A DNA stretch of 35,781 nt from Botryococcus braunii (taxonomy: Eukaryota > Chlorophyta > Trebouxiophyceae). Positions 1 through 9,850 of this stretch are shown here, in pieces. How positions within the stretch are numbered: position 1 is the stretch's first letter; every line of letters starts with the position of its first letter. Under the pieces are notes generated by a model, which searched no databases, had not been told where the DNA came from, and saw only the letters and a program-made list of their open reading frames with translations. Position numbers and translations under genes: made by a program. The stretch lies in assembly GCA_002005505.1 (NCBI GenBank), contig KV908546.1, positions 25,001-60,781 on the forward strand, in the 5' to 3' direction.

Positions 1-757
1 CCCCATAGCTGCTGGTGGGTGCAAATACCTCCCCAACATCTATCCCAGGGATCTGTCTACACCCTTGGGCAACTAACCTCGCTTTAAAGCGAGTAACATT
101 CCCATGTGCATCAATTTTAGTGGAGAATATCCAATGGACAGGAATAACTTTTTGTCCATGTGGTCTGTCCACATACTCTAGAACCTCATGGGTATCAAGG
201 GAATCCATCTCTTCCCTCATTGCTTGTTGCCAAAAATCCCACTGAGGGGAGCATTGGGCTTCCCTCAGGTTAGATGGCACATGAACCTTTCCCAGCTTGA
301 CATAAGGTACATTTTGTACCTTATGCTGAGACTCTGCAGTACTGTCAGCACTCCTGGGACTGTTGTCTTTTATATCCCTCTGATCCTGGTTCCCAGAATA
401 AGGTACATTTTGTACCTTATGTTGAGATCCTGCAGTACAGCCAGAACTGCCAGAGCCCCCCCCCCAACTCTCTCTCTTGAACTGTCTGACTCATGCGCTC
501 CACCATTACAATCTCTCACCTTTCTCAATGCAGGTGGAAGCAGCAGCTCTCTCTCTCTCCTGGACTCACACCTAGGTACACTACTCTGACTTTCCTGAGC
601 TGCGCCTACTGTGTCAGGCTGCACCCCATAAGCATGACTGGTTCCCAGCTCAACTTGGTTACGTGCTTCCCCTGTTGCTGGCACTTCTTGCCCACTACTC
701 TTCTCGCTAACATCTTCTCCAAGCATAGCCTCCCCTGTCTCAACCAGCCTCTACAAA
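1..757 (-). pseudogene. pol: element A: integrase/RT linker and N-terminus of reverse transcriptase (frameshifted)
   Basis: Bases 1-300 on the minus strand encode the conserved start of a Copia reverse transcriptase, with motifs SPQWDFWQQAM, VIPVHWIFS and ARLVAQGCRQIPG, up to APTSSYG at the window edge. Upstream the linker is read in another frame (about 726-472) with residues like those in the linkers of elements C to E. The two frames meet at a run of ten G (minus strand) at 462-471, the likely site of a frameshift. Between 758 and 726 there is a TGA in the gag-integrase frame and a TAG in the linker frame, so at least one more lesion lies there. The catalytic YVDD box and RNase H would lie beyond base 1. 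Confidence 0.85.
301..421. repeat. 96-bp tandem duplication carrying a perfect hairpin
   Basis: The 25-bp inverted repeat at 301-325 (arms CATAAGGTACA and TGTACCTTATG, 3-nt loop) recurs at 397-421 with one changed outer base, and homology continues into the flanking bases (CTGCAGTAC and CAG-rich sequence). The offset is 96 nt, or 32 codons. In the reverse-transcriptase frame both copies encode SQHKVQNVPY, so the duplication is in frame within the linker of element A. The core CATAAGGTAC also occurs twice in each LTR of this family. Confidence 0.8.
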
Positions 758-3700
758 TCAGCCAGGGTCATGCATGGGGACCCCTACTGAGTCCCTCCTA
801 GCCTGGCGCTGTTCATAACGCTGATTTCTTGTGAGGGTGGTTCCTGGGGGAAGTCTATGTTGAGACTTCCCCTGGAACCTGACCCCCTCCTGCATCTTCT
901 GCAGTTTGTCCAGCTGCGAGTGCGCTTCAGCACCCCCCCGAGCTAAATTTTGAAGATGGCCCAGCACTGACCATGACTGCTGTGAGGTCTCTGAAGTGGC
1001 AGGGGAACCATCCTGGCTGCTGGGGGCTCCAGCCACAGGTCCGACTGAGCTCCTCAGCCTGTTGTGATCCTCTGGAGAGCTGGCAGTGGTAGCAGGAGAT
1101 CCAGTGGGCTTGCACTCCACCACTGGGTCATCCTCTGCTTCCCAAAAATTCACGGGAATGGCTGTTGGTGAGCTGGGGACATTGGAATTGCCTCCCCTGC
1201 CCTGCGAGGACGCTCCTGAGAGCCATTGAGAGGATCCAGGTTGCACCTTAGACATACCCACTCTCTCCCCTCCTCTCAAATGCTCAAGGAATGTAACATC
1301 CCTGCTCTCTTTCCATACACCATTGCCTACGTACACTCTATAGGCCTTGGACTGTGGGCAATACCCAGTGAACATGCCTGGAATGGTCTTTGGTCCAAAT
1401 ACAGACCGCTGACCTGGGGGAATGTGAACAAATGCCACACAGCCCCATGTGCGCAAGGAAGCAACATCAGGCTTTACCCGATAGAACATCTCAGTAGGGG
1501 TCAGAGGCCTGCCTGTGGTGGGGCCCACGTTGTAAAGCAGGGTGGCAGACTCCAGTGCCTCCTTCCACAAGGAAGGGTCTGCTGCAGCGTGCACCAACAG
1601 GGTCCTTGTGCGCTCCTTCAGAGTCCGATTCATGCGCTCAGAAAGTCCATTTTGCTGAGGCGTGGATGGAGCTGAGGTCTCCATTTTAGTGCCCTGCTGA
1701 GCACAAAATTCTTTGAACTGCTGATTTAGAAATTCTGTCCCTCCATCAGATCTCACACACTTCACCACTTTCTCATGAAATGTCTGCCAGTACTTCAAGA
1801 GCTCAATGAGGGCCTTGGGAATGGCTTCTTTCGACTTCACTGCCAATGAGGCTATCAGATGGAATTTTTCATCAACCACAGTCACCCAAAAACGCTCTCC
1901 CGTGATGGCAGCTGGTGAAATGGGCCCCACAGTGTCCACATGCACTCTATCTAACACACTCTCTGCAGGCCTAGAGGAAGCTGGGAAGGGGGGGCGAGAA
2001 TGTTTCCCTTGTATACATGACTCACACTGGGGAGAACACTCTGAGCATGGAGCAAGGGACACATTGATCCCAGTGACCAGATCTTCGTTGTCCAACCTTG
2101 TCAGACTCTTAACCCCAGGATGACCCAACCTTGCATGCCACGGTAGTCTATCTATACACACGTGCCCTTTCCTGGCATGATACGAGGCAACATGAGGACT
2201 GGACTGTGGCTGCGCATCATGCTGGCTCTTGACTGGACACACCCATTCTAAAAAAAAAAACAGCCCTCGCTCTCTGGCTATCTTACCAGACCAGCCTGCT
2301 GGGCCTTTCATGGTCGTGTACCCACCTGCACTGTCAGTGAGGAATGATGCTCCATCCTGAATGGCTCCTGTGACAGAAATCACATTAGTGTGTGCAGTGG
2401 GCACACACTGCACATTATGCAGCCAAAACACCTCTTGTCTGGCATTGACCAGACACATAGACCCAATTGCAACTATCCCTCCTTTGGCGTCAGAAGTGGC
2501 CAAATGAAGAGGGAGGGGTTGGGCATGCAGGACTGGGTTGTGTAGTAAAGACAGATCATTTACAAGGTGCACCGATGCACCACTATCTATCAGCCACGAG
2601 GTACTGCAAGCCCTATGAGACGTAGGGGTAAGCACGTTCAACGAAACGAACATAGGCTCACCAGCACCTGGAGGAGGTGGTGGTGGGAGACGCCAGCCTG
2701 GGAAGAAGGGGAAGATAGTGGACTCAGATCCAGGAGCATGTGAGGGTGCCACGGGAGGGCCTCCTCTGGACTGGCCAGCATCCCACCAGCTGGCTTGTTG
2801 CTGAGGAGCTCCAGTGCCCCACCACGCAGCTGGGCCCGCACTTGCAGCTTGCATTGTGCCACGTAGAGCTTGCAGCCTCTTCAGTTCCAGGCACTCCCTC
2901 CAGAAATGTCCTGTCCCGTTGCAGAAGCGACACGCCAGTTCCTCCTTTGGCCTCCTGCCACGTCCAGACCCTCGCCCCCTGCCTCCAGCGTTGTGAGCTG
3001 AAGGGCCATGGGGGGCCTGACCATCAGCAGGTGCTCCAGCTCCCACTCCTGGTGCAGCTCCAGCGCCCGGTGCAGCTCCAGCGCCTTGGGGAGGCCCAGG
3101 GATTCCACCCTGAGCTGGCACGGCTGCTGCTGCTGCTGCCATAACTGCTGCAGCTGATGCTGTGACTTGCACTGACTCTGCTAGCGGGATATCCTGGTAC
3201 TCCAAGTTTTCAATGGCAGTAAGGATCGTCTCCAGCATGTTGTAGGGGTCTGACTTGGTGGAGGTAATTGCCCAAGCGTCGTTCTGCAAGATTGCGGGTA
3301 GTTCCTTATACATAAACCTGCAGATCTGGCGGTCGCTCAGCTGATGGTTATTGGCCTCCAGGGAGGCGGCAATACTGATGACTCGGTGGCACCATTCTTG
3401 CACTGTCTCTCCCTTTACCATGCCTTGTTTGAGCCCCTTGATCCACTTCTCGTTGATTTCCCTGTCCTTCCCTCCAGTGCAGCGGTCTGCCATCCACTGA
3501 ATGAAGTCAAAAGCGCTCCCCCACTGTTTGACTTCGTCGTGCCACATGGACGGGACAGACTGCAAAATGAAATGTTTTACTGCTGCGTTCTCTGCGGTCT
3601 TAGGCATAGCTGTCTCCAGCGCTCCCATTGCTCCTTTTTGCATTGCGCAGGACTCCAGCTCTTCACGCCAGGCCCTGAAATTAGTGCGATCAGCCTTCAG

Positions 3701-3895
3701 CTGCGTAGACATCTTGGGATTGGAGGAGTTCATCGTGTATGCATACGAGCTGGCTGCAGTGCCTCCAGTGGTCTGTCCTGACTGTCCAGCTCCTGAGGAG
3801 GCCGTGCTGCCTCCTGCTGGTGTTGCCATAGTCTCTGTACTGCTGGGATTACTTTCAGAAACCTTGCTTTGGGAACGAGTTTGAGGTCTGGTCAT
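758..3895 (-). pseudogene. gag-pol: element A gag-protease-integrase polyprotein, N-terminal part
   Basis: About 1,045 residues from ATG 3895 (a GTG three codons upstream is less likely) to TGA 760-758. The order is: Gag with a UBN2-like segment; an Ala/Gly/Pro-rich stretch around residues 250-290; a CCHC zinc knuckle CRFCNGTGHFWREC near 322-335; aspartic protease LIDSGASVHL near 435; integrase zinc-binding HARLGHPG...CESCIQGKH near 583-625; and the DDE core VDTVG, RSDGGTEF and NGLSERMNR near 650, 717 and 752. Gag packages the RNA, protease matures the polyprotein and integrase joins cDNA to the genome. The frame stops in the linker, before reverse transcriptase, where the intact relative at 26987-32131 reads on. 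This is therefore a broken gag-pol and not a natural end. Confidence 0.9.
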
Positions 3896-4300
3896 ACACT
3901 TCACTTGCTCTCACAGCGTTCAGCCTGACACAGCTGGTTTAAGTATACCATTCCGGCGTACACCACAGCACTCTCAAGTATTCCACCCTTTCGAGGTCTA
4001 GCATGTACCCTTAACATGCAAGATATGCAAAATATTCTTCAGCAATTCAATTGCCTGACCACCCGGACCTACTGACGGTCTCACGACAACGACGACGGGT
4101 GATAATCTCAGGTCACTTCACGGAAAAAAAAAAAAAACTTCCGAAGATATTGAAGACTCTGTCGGTAGGCCTTCTGAGTGAATATCCAGTTGTTCCTTTT
4201 TTACTTCTTCTTGCCGTCAAGCGAGTCCGTGGAAAACCCAGTACAGATGCATCCGATGATGCCATGCACTCCTGTCTGCCCTTGGCTCAGCTGGAAGGGC
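3896..4300 (-). other. element A untranslated leader
   Basis: About 400 bp between the primer-binding site and the gag ATG. No substantial minus-strand ORF is present, in contrast to elements C and D, which encode an additional protein here. It includes a run of 14 A on the plus strand near 4124-4137. Confidence 0.6.
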
Positions 4301-4314
4301 GTGGGCCCATAACC
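4301..4314 (-). promoter_or_regulatory. element A primer-binding site, initiator tRNA-Met anticodon arm
   Basis: The minus strand reads GGTTATGGGCCCAC immediately after the LTR end ...TTTTACA. The plus strand GTGGGCCCATAACC equals the anticodon-arm sequence of plant-type initiator tRNA-Met (from memory). Drosophila copia uses the same internal region with a cleaved half-tRNA primer. The site is the 3' arm of a 9-bp hairpin with the LTR end (4306-4314 with 4322-4330, 7-nt loop). Confidence 0.8.
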
Positions 4315-5011
4315 TGTAAAAGGTTATGGGCAGTGGCGTATCCTGTAAGCAAGCAGACAGGTCGTAAGTTCGTGCCTCTCCAACTATAGTCCTTGACGAC
4401 TGTCTGCTCTTTAGACACATGCAACTGCATGAACAAGACTGGCATCCTTATGTGCCCAGTATCTTTCCAAACCAGTTCCGTTACATGTTGATCTGTCAAT
4501 GAGCATCTACACACGGATAAGCTCCTGACGGCTGAAAGCAAGTACCTTCCTATACTCAATCAAGACTCCGTCCCTCGGCTGTTTGGGAGACTTGATTGTA
4601 CACTAAGATGGTTCACTTACAAACAAGCAATCAAACATGAACACATTACCAATACACACCCTGCGTCACCGCACCTGTAAGCAAGCAGACAGGTCGGAAG
4701 TTCGTGCCTCTCCAGCTACAGTCCTTGACGACTGTCTGCTCTTTAGACACATGCAACTGCATGAACAAGACTGGCATCCTTATGTACCCAGTATCTTTCC
4801 AAACCAGTTGCTCGACTATGCGGTAATCGCAGCTTTAATAGTCCTTTCACACTAACGCGTAATCTAAATCAGATTGTACCTTATGTTCGAAATAGACCTC
4901 ATCCGAACGTGTCTTGAGGTACCTTATGTGGATATTGGACCCGTATCCTAATAATGTACATTTGAAGATCACCTAAAGCACAAGGCATTTTATAATGTAT
5001 GTTCACAACTC

Positions 5012-5015
<4 letters not shown>
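4315..5015 (-). repeat. element A 5' LTR, 701 bp
   Basis: On the minus strand it starts TGTTGAGTTGTGAAC and ends CCATAACCTTTTACA, giving the canonical TG...CA. Both ends were fixed by comparison with the solo LTR at 6579-7279, which is also 701 bp and differs by a few percent by eye. The right end abuts the AC microsatellite, so the element probably inserted into it. Confidence 0.92.
4342..4809 (-). repeat. internal direct repeat pair of element A LTR (4342-4477, 4674-4809)
   Basis: Two 136-bp copies, nearly identical, in one LTR. In element orientation the first (4809-4674) ends ACAG|GTGCGG and the second (4477-4342) ends TTACAG|GATACG. This defines a possible GT-AG intron of 332 nt at 4674-4343. 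Confidence 0.88.

Positions 5016-5105
<90 letters not shown>
5013..5105. repeat. (AC)46 microsatellite
   Basis: Uninterrupted AC dinucleotide repeat directly abutting the start of the element A LTR. Apparent reading frames here (Thr-His or Val-Cys repeats) are artefacts of the repeat. Confidence 0.98.
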
Positions 5106-5110
<5 letters not shown>

Positions 5111-5519
5111 TCACTCTCTCTGCACATATCAAGTACAGGTAAAAATGCCTCAGGGCTTGTTACACCCTGACACTGATGGCGCAACATAGCTCGATTAGAC
5201 CCCAACTCAATGAAACAATACAATCTAAATAGGTCAGGTTGAAGAAGGCAAAGTAGAAAGGCACATTTCTTTCTTACCTTACAGTTGGCCAGCCCAGAGG
5301 CCTCAACATGCCCCTACCTCTGCTAGCCGTGCCTCATCCCTGCTTAGCCAACCTCTATGGATTGCGGAGACTTCTCAGAATTTCTGCATTCTCCTCTTGT
5401 AGTACCCTGCAGAGTACCCAGCTGCTTATAATGGATGTGCAATGTTGAAAAACCACGTCGAGGTCCCAATTTGTAGGAGTGATGAGATGTGGTCATTGAA
5501 ATTTCACTTCTAGAAGTGA

Positions 5520-6056
5520 AGGGAAGTTCAGGAGGCCCTTGATGGTCCAAACGAAGAGCACCAGCCACCTCATGCTGACAGCACTATTCCTTCAATACAG
5601 TTCCAAGTCACGACCACTAAGGAGTTATTCACTCACGGTCATACTGACGGCGAAGTTTTTGAGCTGGTCAAGGATTGTGAGGTACTGCAAGTCGCTCCAA
5701 CCGTGCTAAGCAATAGAGTTTCTTGCCGTGCCAAAACATCCTTGAGAGTCTTCGTAAAGCATTCTGATAACGGTTCAAAGCATGGAATAACTAATACAAG
5801 AAGCTCGGAGAAACAGAAGTTCGTCCGGAGCACAGAAATTCAAAATGCAGGCGGTGTAGCCATTGGTTGCAAGCCCAAGCAACTCCGGCGTCAACTGTTC
5901 AATGATAGACATGAAACAAAATTGCCTCCACAAACACAAAATCTATCTTCGGAATGTTGGTCTTTGTGTGGGTCCAACTCACAGAACACTGTTGGACCTA
6001 TTCCGCACTCGAGGTCTGACCACGGTGGGTCCCGCTGCGGGACTCCCGCAACGTGA
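5520..6056 (+). other. 537-nt open frame without ATG, unrecognised
   Basis: The frame has 178 sense codons and ends in a stop at 6054-6056; the preceding in-frame stops are at 5511 and 5517. There is no in-frame ATG, only a GTG at 5703. The predicted residues include FTHGHTDGEVFELV and CKPKQLRRQLFND, which I cannot assign to a family. It could be a decayed exon, a relic transposon segment or chance. No confident splice sites are visible. Confidence 0.25.
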
Positions 6057-6077
6057 CAGTGTCAGTGACACTGTCAC
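6053..6077. repeat. perfect 12-bp inverted repeat
   Basis: The arms GTGACAGTGTCA and TGACACTGTCAC flank a single central G. A second small hairpin (GTCCCGC, T, GCGGGAC) lies just upstream near 6029-6043. Confidence 0.85.
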
Positions 6078-6573
6078 AGGAACGGCAGAATCGTAATGCA
6101 GCTGCCCCGACTTGTCCCGGTCAAATTGTGCTTTTCCATGGGAGGCTAAAGGTATCCAGCTGTGCGCTGTATCCTTTCTTTTCTACCATTATTCATAATC
6201 TGAAGCTGGAGATTGGAAGCAGCTCAGCAATGACTACCTCGGTTCCAATGTTTGCACAGTGCCCGTTGTCTGTGTGTTCTTTTTGGATGAGCTTCTTCAC
6301 GGTTATTATTTGGGAAAAATTTTTCAAGAGTTATGATTTATATGAGTTGTGTGGTCTTAAACGAGCTGCTCAAGGGTGCTTCACCAGGTATGTCACTGTG
6401 GGTTTCGTCAGTCCGTTTTGGCTTTCATGCCTGGCCGGCTAGAAGCAACAAACAAGATTTCCGAACTTGCTTCTGTTCATATTGTATACCAGTGAACTAC
6501 CCGGCTCTTTGCCTGTATGTCCAGGAAACAGAACTCTTGTGGGTGAGGGCCAATCTTGCAGGGCTAACTCTGA

Positions 6574-6578
6574 AAAAC
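6574..6578. repeat. target site duplication AAAAC, left copy (solo LTR)
   Basis: AAAAC immediately before the solo LTR, matched by AAAAC at 7280-7284. Confidence 0.85.
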
Positions 6579-7279
6579 TGTTGCGTTGTGAACATACATT
6601 ATAGAATGCCTTGTGCTTTAGGTGATCTTCAAATGTACATTATTAGGATACGGGTCCACTATCCACATAAGGTACCTCAAGACATGTTCGGATGAGGTCT
6701 ATTTCGAACATAAGGTACAATCTGATTTAGATTACGCGTTAGTGTGAAAGGACTATTAAAGCTATGATCACCGCATAGTCGAGCAACTGGTTTGGAAAGA
6801 TACTGGGCACATAAGGATGCCAGTCTTGTTCATGCAGTTGCATGTGTCTAAAGAGCAGACAGTTGTCAAGGACTGTAGCTGGAGAGGCACGAACTTACGA
6901 CCTGTCTGCTTGCTTACAGGTGCGGTGACGCAGGGTGTGTATTGGTAATGTGTTCATGTTTGATTGCTTGTTTGTAAGTGAACCATCTTAGTGGACAATC
7001 AAGTCTCCCAAACAGCTAAGGGACGGAGTCTTGATTGAGTATAGGAAGGTACTTGCTTTCAGCCGTCAGGAGCTTATCCGTGTGTAGATGCTCATTGACA
7101 GATCAACATGTAACGGAACTGGTTTGGAAAGATACTGGGCACATAAGGATGCCAGTCTTGTTCATGCAGTTGCATGTGTCTAAAGAGCAGACAGTCGTCA
7201 AGGACTGTAGCTGGAGAGGCACGAACTTACGACCTGTCTGCTTGCTTACAGGATACGCCACTGCCCATAACCTTTTACA
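6579..7279 (+). mobile_element. solo LTR of the element A family, 701 bp
   Basis: It starts TGTTGCGTTGTGAAC and ends CCATAACCTTTTACA, and aligns end to end with the reverse complement of 4315-5015. It has 5-bp AAAAC duplications on both sides and no internal region or primer site after its end, so it arose by LTR-LTR recombination. A TATA-like TATTAAAG at 6754-6761 lies about 25-30 bp before the first internal repeat unit, which places the likely transcript start near 6785. Confidence 0.93.
6785..7252 (+). repeat. internal direct repeat pair of solo LTR (6785-6920, 7117-7252)
   Basis: Two 136-bp copies differing at about one base, offset by 332. The first ends TTACAG|GTGCGG. The second ends in a pyrimidine-rich TGCTTGCTTACAG|GATACG. 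The interval 6920-7251 has GT-AG ends. Confidence 0.9.
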
Positions 7280-7284
7280 AAAAC
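7280..7284. repeat. target site duplication AAAAC, right copy (solo LTR)
   Basis: Mate of 6574-6578. Confidence 0.85.
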
Positions 7285-7814
<530 letters not shown>

Positions 7815-7838
7815 TGTACAATTCTGGGCGTAATGTTC

Positions 7839-8312
7839 CCTGTATGTCCCGGCACGAAGGGTGTTAAGCTCGGTCGGGTCTCTTGCTGTGTGTAGGAGAG
7901 CAAGCAGAGCCCGACTATGTGTTGACACTTGAGGCAACTGATCAGAGATAAGCACCCGGAGTGCTCTTTCAGTCCCAAACAAGTCATTACATTGCTTCTT
8001 GCTCTCTCTCAACGCCAAGGAATTCAAACTACCTCTTCTACGCATCGACAGATAGTCCGCATTACCATTGTTCGATGAGCCAAGCATTAGCAACATTCTA
8101 ATACTCTTATCTAGACCTCTTCCTAATCAATTGTTCATACAAGTCACACTAAGATGCAGCACTTTACCTGTATGTACCGGCACGAAGGGTGTTAAGCTCG
8201 GTCGGGTCTCTTGCTGTGTGTAGGAGAGCAAGCAGAGCCCGACTATGTGTTGACACTTGAGGCAACTGATCAGAGATAAGCACCCGGAGTGCTCTTTCAG
8301 TCCCAAACAAGT
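7839..8312 (-). repeat. internal direct repeat pair of element C 3' LTR (7839-7984, 8167-8312)
   Basis: Two 146-bp copies differing at about one base, offset 328. In element orientation the first copy starts ACTTGTTTGGG at 8312 and ends ACATACAG|GTAAAGTGC, a strong splice-donor match. The second ends ACAG|GGAACA. The GT-AG interval is 8167-7840. Confidence 0.9.
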
Positions 8313-8335
8313 GCCGAGCCCTTCATGCCGGCTGC

Positions 8336-8341
8336 TTATAT
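8336..8341 (-). promoter_or_regulatory. TATA box of element C LTR
   Basis: GGATATAAG on the minus strand, 24-30 bp upstream of the ACTTG that opens the first internal repeat unit. This fits a transcript start at or near that unit. Confidence 0.5.
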
Positions 8342-8542
8342 CCTTTCTAGCAAGAACGTGTCAAATTGCATTACTCTCGTTCTCCTAAGTGGAATCAGTC
8401 TAGATCAATTATGGCAGAACTCTAGAGTTCTGCCATCCATTACTCAACCTCTGAGATTGTTCACAGTGATTGCTTTAGAAAAGCCTGACCACTATTACTC
8501 TTCTGAGGGAAAGTCACTAATTGTTCTTTCACTATTATAACA

Positions 8543-8551
8543 CTTCCCCTT
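8543..8551 (-). promoter_or_regulatory. polypurine tract of element C
   Basis: AAGGGGAAG on the minus strand, directly before the TGTTATAA start of the 3' LTR. It primes plus-strand cDNA synthesis. Confidence 0.8.
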
Positions 8552-8560
8552 GACTTTTCC

Positions 8561-9850
8561 TCACAAAAACTTGGCCAGTCCTAGAGCCTCACGATGGCCC
8601 TGGAATACCTGCCTTGTCAAAGGCTTGGTAAATATATCTGCCACATTCCTAGCAGAAGGAACGTATTTCACATCAACTTGCCCCAATGCAATAGCTTCCC
8701 GCGCAAAATGAAAGCTGATTGCAATGTGCTTGGTATGCTTAGAGAACACTGGATTTCTGAGATGATTGATGCATCCCTGATTATCACAGTGGATCTTCAC
8801 AATCCAAGGAGAAATACCAATTTCTTCCAGGAATCCCTTCATCCAATTGGCCTCTTTGACAGCTGCACTTGCCGCCATAAACTCTGCCTCTACAGTGGAG
8901 GTGGCAACTGCAGACTGCTTCTTGCTTCCCCAAACTACAGCTCCTCCGAACACACGAATTACGTAGCCAGTAGTGGAAAAGCGATGATCCTGATCACCAC
9001 CATAATCTGCATCAACAAAGCCCTCCAGCTCTGTATCCTGCCCTCCAAGCACCAAAACAAGATCCCTGGTAGCCCTCAGATATTTCAGCACTCTGACGGC
9101 CTCATTCCAGTGAGCAGTAGTGGGAGTAATCCTGTACCTGGAAAGCACTCCCACAGCCTGAAAAATATCAGGCCTAGTGGTGTTGGCAATGTACAATAGT
9201 GACCCAACCAGTTCACAATATCTGTGTCCTGGTGGCAAGGGACTCCCAGCTCCAATGCTGGCACTGTTGTCCTTAGACACAGGTTGCTGTGTGGCCACAA
9301 AATCCTTAGTCATAGGGGTGTCAGGCCCCACAGACTCCAGATCCAGCCCAAATTTCTGAACGAGTGCATCAATCTTGGGGATGCAGCTCAATGAAATCAA
9401 CCCTTTCTCTCTATCTCTCATCACTTGGCAGCCCAAGAAATCTTTCACCTCTCCTAGATCATGAATGGTGAACTCCTTCTTAAGCAACCCTTTCACTCTC
9501 TCAATCTCCCCCATGCCCTTGGAAACTATCAATAGATCATCAACATAAATCAGCACAAAGGATTTTCCTCCATCCACAGAACATTTCACATAGACACCAG
9601 CATCACTCTTGCACACCTCATACCCCATGGTATGTAGCTTCTCATTAAGGGTCTTATGCCATGCCCTTGGAGCTTGCTTCAGGCCATACAGTGCCTTCTT
9701 CAAGCGACACACTGTGTTACCATCCCCATTTTCAAACCCAGGAGGTTGTGTGACATAGACCTCCTCCTCTAATCCACCATTTAGAAATGCAGTCTTGACA
9801 TCCACCTGGTGGATTTCAAGACCCTCTTGTGCAGCCACTGACAGCAAAGC
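8561..9850 (-). pseudogene. pol: element C reverse transcriptase (most) and RNase H, C-terminal gag-pol piece
   Basis: About 430 residues of open frame, joined in phase to the reverse-transcriptase start at 23787 once element D and one copy of AAAGC are discounted. Visible motifs are [22 protein letters not shown], the catalytic YVDDLL near 9552-9530, and RNase H acidic motifs VDADYGGD (about 9021), TVEAEFMA (about 8900) and CDNQG (about 8790). It ends ADIFTKPL...LAKFL at 8561, 10 bp before the polypurine tract. This piece has no internal stop. It is about 98% identical by eye to the corresponding part of element D, far closer than their gag genes or LTRs. Confidence 0.93.
9846..9850. repeat. 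target site duplication AAAGC, left copy (element D)
   Basis: AAAGC immediately before TGTACAATT of the element D LTR. The mate is at 23787-23791, and the frame of element C continues across the pair. Confidence 0.93.

Larger units (their letters stand above)
1..5015 (-). mobile_element. Ty1/copia element A, 5' part, truncated by window edge
   Basis: Read on the minus strand, the order is LTR (5015-4315), primer-binding site (4314-4301), leader, gag-protease-integrase (3895-758), integrase/RT linker (about 757-300) and the start of reverse transcriptase, which runs off the window at base 1. Integrase before reverse transcriptase is the Ty1/copia order. The second LTR, and therefore the target duplication, lie outside the window. 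The coding frame is broken at least twice (near 755-760 and at a G10 run at 462-471), so this copy is defective. Its LTR matches the solo LTR at 6579-7279. Confidence 0.93.
5106..6578. other. unassigned sequence, possible host intergenic DNA
   Basis: I recognise no transposon protein or LTR in this stretch. It holds a stop-free plus-strand frame at 5520-6056 and a perfect palindrome at 6053-6077. A pyrimidine-rich tract ending in TAG at 5500-5513 resembles a splice acceptor, but a stop in the long frame follows at once. Confidence 0.5.
7815..8542 (-). repeat. element C 3' LTR, 728 bp
   Basis: On the minus strand it starts TGTTATAATAGTGAAAG directly after the polypurine tract AAGGGGAAG and ends CAGAATTGTACA. 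The first 180 or so bases on the plus strand match the partial 5' LTR at 35593-35781 by eye, apart from the last few bases of the window. A TATA-like ATATAA (minus) lies at 8341-8336, about 25-30 bp before the first internal unit. Confidence 0.93.

Noticed and set aside
5500..5520. Splice acceptor (pyrimidine tract then TAG) opening an exon at 5514
   Set aside because: An in-frame TGA follows within a few bases in the long frame, and no donor or conserved protein supports an exon.
4315..7279. Element A LTR and the oppositely oriented LTR at 6579-7279 as ends of one DNA transposon
   Set aside because: Each is a complete 701-bp LTR. The right-hand copy has its own AAAAC duplication, and the left one is joined to a primer site and gag. 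They are independent insertions.
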